DNA of 64,000 nucleotides from Methanofollis sp. W23 (lineage in GTDB: Archaea > Halobacteriota > Methanomicrobia > Methanomicrobiales > Methanofollaceae), in NCBI RefSeq assembly GCF_017875325.1, contig NZ_JAGGMN010000001.1, positions 1,942,140-2,006,139 of the forward strand. The letters are read 5' to 3'. A program made the position numbers and the translations under genes. The notes beneath the pieces were generated by a model. The model worked only from the letters and a program-made list of their open reading frames with translations, was not told the origin of the DNA and made no database searches. Every line of letters starts with the position of its first letter. The first letter of the stretch is position 1. Positions 56,979-64,000 of the stretch are shown one piece after another.

Positions 56979-58023
56979 ATTCGAGATCATAGAGGATGCT
57001 GGATATAAGGGTTGTGGGGGGAGTGCACAGGTACAAAGATGCAGGCCTCCTCGCCAGGAGAGAGCCCCCGATCTCCTGACGAATGTACACAATCTGTGCA
57101 CGAAAAAAAGTATTTCAGCCCTGTAGAAACCCCCACCTATTCTCGGTGCACGCGCGATTCAACCGCCTCCCCCCCCATCTTTTCGCCGGGGAAGAGTGCC
57201 GCCCGCACCCCCGGAAGGAAGAGAGGGCTGGGAAGGCATATTCGAAATCCTTGAAGAGAGATTGTCGTCCACGACCTATCGCGGCGCAGGGGGTTTGGGG
57301 GGCGGCACGGATCCACACACCCCGAAGACCCACGATTTTTTTCATCACGTATGCGTGAGCCTCGGGTTCATGCATGATTCTACAGAGCCGATATATCAAA
57401 GGTTTTCTGTCACAGGGAATCTTTGATCGCCTGTATGTTCAGGCCTGCAGCCACTGGACCGGCGCGGAATGGCAGCCCTGGGGACCTGGGGAGGGGTGTG
57501 CTCTTTGATCGAGTAAATGCCGTCCCCCACTCATCTTCATGATGAAGGATCCAGGGGCCAAAGGTACCTGAAGCACGTCGTCAAGGGATCAGGGAAGAAT
57601 GCAGAGCAGATATCAAGGAAATATAATGCACACGCTTCACCGGGGATTCGCATCCCTGAACACCGAATGCCCAAGGCTTTCTCGATTCTCTTCAAAACGC
57701 GCTCATGTTCGTTTCCTCATGACGCGATAGACCGGAGATCTCCGACCGGTGGCGAGGTAAATGCATGTCGTCCCCTGTCACTCCTCATGATGAAGGGCAA
57801 AGGGTGACAGCATGCAACAGAGACCCTCACTGGATCCACCCTCATGCCACCCCCTGTCCATCGCCATCTTCGGGGATCTGGGGGCGAGTCCACTGGTGAA
57901 CAGGATGCAATCCTGCTCTTTTCGGAGCGTGAGTCATTATGATGAAGGGTCCGGAGGTTCCTCGGTCCCTGTCGCAAGGCCATCCCAGAAGAAAGAGAGA
58001 CACAGCGGGTCATGGAGGGATAC
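56979..58023. repeat. Intergenic region with family-1 related repeat (57118-57387)
   Basis: 57118-57387 runs from AGCCCTGTAGAAACCCCCAC to GATTCTACAGAGCC and carries interior blocks of family 1 (GACCTATCGCGGCGCAGGGG; CACGTATGCGTGAGCCTCGG). Flanking 8-mers match only 5 of 8. Near 57548-57570 CCAGGGGCCAAAGGTACCTG resembles the core of the tandem-array hairpin in degenerate form. Elsewhere nothing is recognised. Confidence 0.45.
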
Positions 58024-59964
58024 TCAGACGACGAACGCAAAGGTCACCAGCGCCACGGCAAGCATCACCGTCGCGTGTTTCACCCCGGCCTTCACCGAGC
58101 CCTCGCCCATCTTGCCGGCGACAAGACCGGAGAAGAAGGCCTGGACGAGAGAGAGATGGAAGAGCAGGCGGTCGAAGGTGGGGACGACCGAAGACGCACC
58201 CCTGCCAGGGAGGAAGGAGGTTCCCGCCCCGGTAGAGGGGACCGAGATCTCCCCAAGGACCGGGAGGAACCGCGTCGAGATGACGACGACGACGAAGAGG
58301 AAGACCACGTAGGCGAGATAGATGACGATGATGTACAGGGCCATCCCGGCCTTCCGCTCCCCGGCGAGGACATGGGACATCCTGGCGTCTTTTGCGGCGA
58401 TGGAGAGCACCTCAGAGATCTCGCCGCTCATCCGGCAGGCGGCGGCGATGAGGCTGACCGAACGGGAGACCGCCGGGGTCCGCACCCGGCGCTCGAACCT
58501 GACCAGGGCGTCCTCGACATTCGCCCCCCAGGTGAGGTCGCGGCTGACCCGCCTGATCTCGTAGGAGAGGAGCCCGAGGTTGGTCCTGACCATGATCTCG
58601 ATCGCCTGGGCGATGGTGAGGCCCACCTGGTTGATCCCGGCCATCCTGGCAAGAAAGTCAGGGACCGCGGCCTCGATCCCCCGCACCCGCCGCGCCCAGG
58701 CTTCATAGCAGAGGGCGTACGGGACGAGGAGGAGGAGGGCGGCGAGCGCAAGGTGGTCGTCGACAAGGGTGACCGCCGTCCCTGAGGGGAGACGGGGCGG
58801 GAGGGTGAAGAGTATGGCACAGAGGTAGACGGCCGCCGCCGGCACGGTGATCAGGAAGGTGAGGCGAGGTTCGAGGACGAAGGACCTGAGCGGATTTCTG
58901 AGAAAGATCTTCAGACGGCGGTACCGCTCGTACCTGGCCAGCTGCGCAAACCCTGTCTCCTCGTCGGAGTTGGGCTTCGCGGTTCGTACGTCCTTGAAGG
59001 TGTCGAGGATCTTCACCGCGGTATAGCGTTCTGGTGCCTCCTCCTTCACCGAGACCAGGTCGAGGAAGAGAAGAATGATCACCGAACCCAGCGGGACGAG
59101 GAGATAGGTGAGGACCGAGAGTTGGGTGACGGCTGCACCCCCGATCAGCCCGGTCACCACCATCACGATGACCAGGAAGAGCGGGCCTGCGACAAAGACG
59201 GTGACATATGCCTCGCCGATGAGCTCAAGGCTCGAAAGAAATTTTTTCTGTTCAAAACCTGCTTCCTCCTGGTAGATCTTCACCCGGCCGGAGAGATAGG
59301 CCGAGAGGTTCCCGCCGCTCTCGATCACCGAGATGAAGTCGTCAAGAAACTCGCGGAGTTTCTCAGACGGAGTGGTGAGGCTGAGGCCCTGGAGGGCGGT
59401 GACGACGTCGGCTCCGAAATAGTCGGCGTCCCTCACCACCTGCCTGAACTCCAGGGCGCTCTCGCCATAGACTCCGGCATTTGCCGAGATCGACCTGAAG
59501 ATCTCCATCAGCTCGGCCCCGCCCCGGCGCATTGCATAGAGATAGGAGACGGCATTGTGGAGGGAGAGGTCGATCTTTGCCGCCCTGTTCTTCATCTCGA
59601 TCCGGGGGTACCTGAGGAGAAGGGTGTACGAAGCATAGCCTGCGGCCAGGCCGAGAAGAAGAGAGAGGAGAGGGCGGAGGAGGAGGGTGAACGCCCCGAA
59701 CTCGGGGAGAGGGAGAGGGAGAGAGAGGGCGTCGCCGGTGGACGGGGGGAGGGCGACGAGCCCTGCCGCCAGGTAGGCGACGAGCGCCGCGAAGAGACCG
59801 GAAAAGATCGCGACCCCCAGGGCCCGCCCGACGTAGCGCTCGACGGTCATCCCGAGCCTGGCCGAGACAAGGGCCCGCCCGAGGTCCCCGTACTTCACCT
59901 CGTCGCGGCTGATCAGGCGGCGAACACATGCCCGATACTGCGTGGTCGCCCCCTGGCTCTTCAT
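58024..59964 (-). CDS. Type IV pilus/archaellum platform protein (T2SSF, FlaJ/TadC-like)
   Basis: 646 residues with two T2SSF domains (about 130-290 and 450-600) and roughly eight or nine membrane helices, including the pair near residues 45-70 and 95-115 and the C-terminal helix GVKHATVMLAVALVTFAFVV. The family forms the membrane platform on which the assembly ATPase turns. ATGA overlap with the ATPase gene upstream. No pilin or prepilin peptidase is in the window, so the appendage (adhesive pilus or archaellum-like) is not known. Confidence 0.9.
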   Translation of the reverse strand: MKSQGATTQYRACVRRLISRDEVKYGDLGRALVSARLGMTVERYVGRALGVAIFSGLFAALVAYLAAGLVALPPSTGDALSLPLPLPEFGAFTLLLRPLLSLLLGLAAGYASYTLLLRYPRIEMKNRAAKIDLSLHNAVSYLYAMRRGGAELMEIFRSISANAGVYGESALEFRQVVRDADYFGADVVTALQGLSLTTPSEKLREFLDDFISVIESGGNLSAYLSGRVKIYQEEAGFEQKKFLSSLELIGEAYVTVFVAGPLFLVIVMVVTGLIGGAAVTQLSVLTYLLVPLGSVIILLFLDLVSVKEEAPERYTAVKILDTFKDVRTAKPNSDEETGFAQLARYERYRRLKIFLRNPLRSFVLEPRLTFLITVPAAAVYLCAILFTLPPRLPSGTAVTLVDDHLALAALLLLVPYALCYEAWARRVRGIEAAVPDFLARMAGINQVGLTIAQAIEIMVRTNLGLLSYEIRRVSRDLTWGANVEDALVRFERRVRTPAVSRSVSLIAAACRMSGEISEVLSIAAKDARMSHVLAGERKAGMALYIIVIYLAYVVFLFVVVVISTRFLPVLGEISVPSTGAGTSFLPGRGASSVVPTFDRLLFHLSLVQAFFSGLVAGKMGEGSVKAGVKHATVMLAVALVTFAFVV

Positions 59965-61544
59965 CTGAGCAGCCCCGAGAGGTTCCCGGCCTCAAGGTTC
60001 TCGAGCACCCCCTCGCGGCAGGTCGCAAAGGCGTCAAAGACCTGCGAGACCGCCCCGGAGTCGGTGATCCCCGCGGCCTCCATCGCCTCGAGCACCCTGA
60101 CACGCACCCTGACCTCCTCGTCAAGGTGGTCGCGGGTCCAACCGCGGCTCTCCCTGATCCTGGCATAGACCAGCGACCGCCCGGTATAGTGCATCTGGTC
60201 GCGGACAGGATCGTACTCGAAGACCGTGTTCACCTGGAGGTTGCCGGTGCCAGGGTCGACCGCGGCGATCTCCACGATCTCCTGGCAGCGCCGCACCCGC
60301 TCGGTCCCCTGATGGATGAGTGCCTGGAGACTCGCGATGTCGAGGGCCTGGATGGTGCTTCTCGGGACCGAGAGGGGGGCGTTCTCAAGCCGGTGGATGG
60401 CGGCGTCGATCGAGCCCGCATGGAGCGTCGAGAAGGTGGTGTGCCCGGTGTTCATCGCCTGGAAGAGGGTCTGGGCCTCCCGGCCCCGCACCTCGCCGAC
60501 CAGGAGATATTCGGGGCGCTGACGCATCGCCGCTTTCAGGAGGTCGAACATCGAGATCGCCTCTCCTCCGTCGCCTGAGAGTGTGTCCCTGGTCACCGAG
60601 GCCACCCAGTTCTCGTGATGGAGGGTGATCTCTCTTGTGTCCTCGATGGAGACGACTTTGGCACGCGGCGGGATGAAATGGGAGACGGCGTTGAGGGAGG
60701 AGGTCTTGCCTGACGCCGTCCCCCCGATGAAGAGGAGGCTCTTGTTGTGCTCGATCGCCAGCCAGAAATAGGCGAGTTCTTCGGCCGAAAAGGTGCCGAG
60801 CCTGAGGAGTTCGACTGGCGTGAAGGGTGCGGGCCTGAACTTCCGGATCGTAAACGAGGTGCCTCGTGTCGAGACGTCGCGCCCGAAGGTGAGCTGCAGC
60901 CTGGAGCCGTCAGGGAGAGTGGCGTCCACCACCGGCGAACCGATCGAGACGTGTTTGCCGGAACGCTGGGCGAGCGCAATGGCAAGAGAGTCGAGTTCAT
61001 GTTCTGAAAAGAGAAGGTTGGTCCTGATGTTCCGATACCGGCGGTGATAGAGGAAGAGGGGCACCCCGGTGCCGTCACAGGAGATGTCCTCGATCTCTTC
61101 GTCTTTCATCAGCCCGTCGATCCTGGACCAGCCAAGGAAGGTGCGCATGAGATAGTACTCGATCCGCCGCCGGGCATCAAGGCCAGGGTCAAGCCCGTAC
61201 TCCTGCAGGAGGGCGTCGGCCCTGGTCATCAGGACCTGCCGGCGGTCTCCTCCGAGATCGTCGTCAGAGAGGACCAGGACGTCGCGCAGGTCTTCGTGGA
61301 GGCGTTCGAGGAGTTCGTGTTCAAGGGGGGTGAGGGGGGGTTCGAGGAGATGGTATTCTGGCTGCCCGGTGTGGGTGTCCCTGAGGATGCAGACGAGTGC
61401 CCGTCCTGCTTCCACCCAGTAGCGGTCGATGAGTTCGTAGCCGTCAGGCACGAGGTCGGCGACCAGGGGAGGCTCGGTCTCGGGGTCGTATTTGGCAGGG
61501 ACAGGGGGCGTATCTGGCCGCCGCCCTATGAAGGGGAGATGCAT
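59961..61544 (-). CDS. Type II/IV secretion system ATPase (FlaI/PilB/VirB11 family)
   Basis: 527 residues. An N-terminal regulatory domain is followed by the secretion ATPase core: TIRKFRPAPFTPVELL, Walker A GGTASGKTSS, the Asp box and SIEDTREI, Walker B-like YLLVGEVRGREAQTLFQAMN, and the HTTFSTLHAGS histidine box. It powers assembly of type IV pilus-like filaments as a hexamer at the membrane. ATG at 61544 has a weak ribosome binding site; TATA-like GATAAATACAGATAAATACC lies at 61578-61597. It is the first gene of a two-gene operon. Confidence 0.92.
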   Translation of the reverse strand: MHLPFIGRRPDTPPVPAKYDPETEPPLVADLVPDGYELIDRYWVEAGRALVCILRDTHTGQPEYHLLEPPLTPLEHELLERLHEDLRDVLVLSDDDLGGDRRQVLMTRADALLQEYGLDPGLDARRRIEYYLMRTFLGWSRIDGLMKDEEIEDISCDGTGVPLFLYHRRYRNIRTNLLFSEHELDSLAIALAQRSGKHVSIGSPVVDATLPDGSRLQLTFGRDVSTRGTSFTIRKFRPAPFTPVELLRLGTFSAEELAYFWLAIEHNKSLLFIGGTASGKTSSLNAVSHFIPPRAKVVSIEDTREITLHHENWVASVTRDTLSGDGGEAISMFDLLKAAMRQRPEYLLVGEVRGREAQTLFQAMNTGHTTFSTLHAGSIDAAIHRLENAPLSVPRSTIQALDIASLQALIHQGTERVRRCQEIVEIAAVDPGTGNLQVNTVFEYDPVRDQMHYTGRSLVYARIRESRGWTRDHLDEEVRVRVRVLEAMEAAGITDSGAVSQVFDAFATCREGVLENLEAGNLSGLLR

Positions 61545-61656
61545 GGTGAGGTTCCTGTCTGGAGGATTGATCAGATCAGGTATTTATCTGTATTTATCCA
61601 GTCCACACGATCTGCTAAGGATTTATATCCCCCCCACCATAATATGTTGAGAACTG

Positions 61657-62490
61657 ATGTGGAGACGAACAGACCTCAAGATCCCCACCGGCATCCCCTC
61701 CCTCGACCCGGTGCTGGAAGGCGGGGTTCCGTCTGGTTCGATGGTCCTTCTTCTTGGCGATATCGGATCAGGGATGGCCGATTTTCTCAGGACATCTGCA
61801 ATTTCTCTTGCAAAAGAGAAGACAGACCACAGGGACGGGGATGAAACAGGGTTCACCGGCGAGGTGGTGTACATCACGGTCACCAGAGTCAAGGACGATA
61901 TCCTTGGAGAGGTGGCCCTCTCGGTGAGCCCTGAGGTCTATCCCATCATCGAGGAGGGGGTGCGGTTCGAAGACCTCTCTGAGATCTATTTCGACTCCAG
62001 CATCGTCCCGATCGAGTGGTATTCGGACGACGCCGACCTCCTGGCCAGGATGCACCAGCGCTCCCGGCGCGACGATATCCTCCCCAGTCTTGCGGCCCTC
62101 CTCTCCGAGACCGCACCACAGAGCGTGATCATCGTCGACTCCCTCACCGAACTGGCCACCATGGCCGACACCCCGGACCACTGGCGGGCGTTCACCGGGT
62201 TCCTCCACGGGCTCCAGCGGGTCGCAAAGCGGTGGGGTTCGGTCATCTACCTGCCCCTGGCGCATGGCGTGCTCGCAAGGCCGCACGAACTCGAGGTGAT
62301 GGACTCGGCAGACGCTGTCATCCTCTTCCAGTGGGAGGAGTTGCAGGGGATGCGGAGGCAGAGGACCATGTATGTCCAGAAGTTCAGGGGCGTGATGCCG
62401 CACCTGGAGGAGCGCGACCTGGTCAAGTTTGCCGTGCGGATCACCCCTGGAAACGGGTTCGAGGTCTCCAATATCAGGGTGGTCGTATGA
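61657..62490 (+). CDS. KaiC/RecA-like protein with degenerate Walker A
   Basis: 277 residues of the KaiC-type RecA fold: KIPTGIPSLDPVLEGGVPSG, the nucleotide loop LLLGDIGSGMADF and Walker B QSVIIVDSLTEL. The loop has Met40-Ala41 where Lys-Thr/Ser belong, so ATP hydrolysis is doubtful and a structural or sensing role is likely. It overlaps the intact KaiC-like gene downstream by 4 bp and diverges from the pilus ATPase operon. A TATA-like GGATTTATATCC lies about 30 bp before the ATG. Confidence 0.82.
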   Translation: MWRRTDLKIPTGIPSLDPVLEGGVPSGSMVLLLGDIGSGMADFLRTSAISLAKEKTDHRDGDETGFTGEVVYITVTRVKDDILGEVALSVSPEVYPIIEEGVRFEDLSEIYFDSSIVPIEWYSDDADLLARMHQRSRRDDILPSLAALLSETAPQSVIIVDSLTELATMADTPDHWRAFTGFLHGLQRVAKRWGSVIYLPLAHGVLARPHELEVMDSADAVILFQWEELQGMRRQRTMYVQKFRGVMPHLEERDLVKFAVRITPGNGFEVSNIRVVV

Positions 62491-63191
62491 ACGGAGGGCC
62501 CCCGCGGGTGCGGTTCGGGATCGGCGGGCTTGACCGGATGCTCTGCGGCGGCCTGCTCAAAAAAAGTATCTGCACGATCATCGGCACCTACGGTACCGGA
62601 AAAACGACATTTTCCCTCTATTTTACCCATGAAGGTCTGAAAAACGGCGAGAAGGTCATCTTCATCTCCCTGGACGAGCGCGAGGAGATGCTCTACCAGG
62701 ACATGGCGCAGAAAGGCTGGGATGTCGAGACGGTCAGGAACACCTCGCTCTTTGTGATCAAACTCGACCCCACCGATTTCACGCTCTCGATCAACCATCT
62801 CAAGAACGAACTCCCGCAGTTGATCCAGAAGGTCGGTGCCAGCAGGGTGGTCATCGATCCCATCTCCCTTTTCGAGGGGCTTTTTTCCGACGAAGCGGCA
62901 CGGAGAAAGGAACTCTTCAGGTTCATCGAGATCATGCGGGACGAGGAGTGCACCCTCATCCTCACTTCAGAGACAAAAGAGAACAGTTCTTACGCAAGCA
63001 AATACGCCCTTGTCGAGTACATGGCCGACACCGTCATCCTCCTCAGATATGTCAGGCCCACCAAACTTGCCGAGGTCCACCCGGCCGTCGAGGTTGCAAA
63101 GATGCGGGGATCTGATCATTCCAGGGGCATCAAGCCGTACGAACTCCTCAAAGACCAGGTACAGGTCTACTTTGAGGCAAATGTCTTCTGA
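62487..63191 (+). CDS. KaiC-like ATPase, FlaH-sized
   Basis: 234 residues. RFGIGGLDRMLCGGL, intact Walker A GTYGTGKT (33-40), FISLDEREEM, Walker B RVVIDPISLF and TSETKENSSYA. Length and single RecA domain resemble FlaH, the KaiC-like partner of FlaI/FlaJ in archaella; the neighbouring secretion ATPase and platform protein make a similar partnership possible here. It is coupled to the degenerate KaiC gene by an ATGA overlap. Its stop codon lies inside the 8-bp target duplication of the following mobile element. Confidence 0.85.
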   Translation: MNGGPPRVRFGIGGLDRMLCGGLLKKSICTIIGTYGTGKTTFSLYFTHEGLKNGEKVIFISLDEREEMLYQDMAQKGWDVETVRNTSLFVIKLDPTDFTLSINHLKNELPQLIQKVGASRVVIDPISLFEGLFSDEAARRKELFRFIEIMRDEECTLILTSETKENSSYASKYALVEYMADTVILLRYVRPTKLAEVHPAVEVAKMRGSDHSRGIKPYELLKDQVQVYFEANVF

Positions 63192-63194
63192 AAG

Positions 63195-63428
63195 GGCTTT
63201 GTAGAAACCCTCACTTCCTCTCGGTGCAAGGGTGACTCAATCGCCTTCCCACACAATCACGCCGGGGGCGCGGCTCCCCCGGACCCCCAGGATCACGATG
63301 GATCCGGGAAGGCACACACAATGACCATGAAGAGGGGATTGCCGTCCACGACCTATCGTGTGGCGGGGGGTTCGGGGGGCGGCCAGCCCCCCGGCGAAGA
63401 GAACCATCAAGAGGGTTTCTACAGAGCC
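63195..63428 (+). mobile_element. MITE-like element, 234 bp, with 8-bp target duplication
   Basis: Termini GGCTTTGTAGAAACCCTC and GAGGGTTTCTACAGAGCC are inverted repeats with one mismatch. TCTGAAAG direct repeats flank it at 63187-63194 and 63429-63436. The interior has two GC-rich hairpins and no coding capacity. It is the clearest full-length copy of family 1. Confidence 0.85.
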
Positions 63429-63474
63429 TCTGAAAGAAATATTCTGTTTTGGGTTCAAACTCTCGGCTTTATAG

Positions 63475-63592
63475 AAATCCTCCAGACGGTCATCTCATGC
63501 GGGGGGCGTGCCACCTCCCCCCGTCCTGGGGTCCGCGAGCATTGAGGAAGGCGGTCGAGTCACGCGTGCACCTCGAAGAGGCGAGGGGTTAC
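63475..63592 (+). repeat. Degenerate family-1 MITE
   Basis: It starts GGCTTTATAGAAATCCTCC, contains a GC-rich hairpin and GGCGGTCGAGTCACGCGTGC, and ends near GCGAGGGGTTACCATG where the right terminus has decayed. No target duplication remains. Confidence 0.6.
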
Positions 63593-64000
63593 CATGAACA
63601 TGATCCTGAAAATCGCCTCTCTGGGTTTCCACAATGGTTTGAATCCACCAAACATCTCCCGAATGATCAGGCCTCTGCCTTCCTGTTCCCATCGCCATCC
63701 AGGGGGTCAGGAGGCTATGGGAAGACATGATGATCCGACGTGCCGCCCAATCGTAGAGTCTTCTTCACCGCCGTCTCGCCCCAGGGGGTGCACCCTTTGG
63801 ACCGCCCAGGATAGAAAAGAGGTGGGGGCGGCGAGTGAACACGATCCTCACCTGCCCTTCAGGCCTGGAGGTCATCCCAAAACTCTCCTGAGTTCCCCCT
63901 CTGCCAGAGATAAAGAAAGATGATGGTGTCAAACTCTCCTCCCTTCATAGCGTGAACCTCCATTCATCGCCTTCTTGTATCTTTTCACCGGGTGTTCTGC
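63593..64000. repeat. Terminal intergenic region with repeat fragments
   Basis: 63755-63850 resembles the reverse complement of 18430-18530. GGTCATCCCAAAACTCTCCTG near 63870 matches the left end of family 2. No gene is supported up to the window edge. Confidence 0.4.

Noticed and set aside
57118-57387. Full MITE with target duplication
   Set aside because: Ends resemble the family, but the flanking 8-mers agree at only 5 of 8 positions, so it is listed only as a related repeat.

Overview
The window is archaeal and most likely comes from a GC-rich methanogen of the order Methanomicrobiales. The evidence is the gene set: aIF5B, S6e, S8e, SRP19, TFB, Gar1, RIO2, a cupin-type glucose-6-phosphate isomerase, a complete A-type ATP synthase operon, HypB, an NrpR-type (DUF128) domain, and S-layer-like and PGF-pre-PGF surface proteins. 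Promoters are archaeal (AT-rich TATA boxes 25-30 bp before leaderless starts, or GGAGGTGAT-type ribosome binding sites). Genus level (Methanofollis/Methanoculleus-like) is only a guess.

Layout. 1-8.4 kb: information processing (aIF5B 3' end, S6e, S8e, SRP19, Gar1, TFB, tRNA-Ala) with HypB, a PHP-domain protein, DsrE and DUF2240 proteins. 9.4-25.8 kb: three very large surface proteins on the minus strand. Two are paralogous papain-like peptidases with beta-helices and one is a ~2240-residue beta-helix/PKD protein; an AIM24-family protein lies among them. 26.8-33 kb: ThiL, a DUF460 protein, RIO2, a tRNA thiolase, NAD synthase and cupin PGI. 33-39.5 kb: an S-layer-like protein divergent from a TrmB-type regulator across a perfect inverted repeat, a solo DUF128 protein, a cysteine-containing unknown and a flavin disulfide oxidoreductase. 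41.3-45.6 kb: an ABC exporter operon with one ATPase and three FtsX-type permeases. 46.7-56.3 kb: the ATP synthase operon (H-I-K-E-C-F-A-B-D) ending in pgk. 58-63.2 kb: type IV pilus motor genes (platform protein and secretion ATPase) divergent from two KaiC-like genes, one lacking the Walker A lysine.

The intergenic space is unusual. Almost every gap longer than 300 bp is filled with short non-coding repeats. One family has terminal inverted repeats related to GGCTYTGTAGAAAYCCTC, and three copies carry perfect 8-bp target-site duplications, so these are MITE-like mobile elements. A second family of ~310-330 bp has imperfect inverted ends. A separate ~200-bp unit is tandemly repeated about four times upstream of the ABC operon. 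Each unit holds a 31-nt hairpin whose variants stay paired by G-U wobble only if the plus strand is transcribed.

Two genes seem to lack a normal start codon although reading frame and ribosome binding site are intact: rps8e (ATA) and the giant surface protein (ACG). Gene finders would miss the first and clip the signal peptide of the second.
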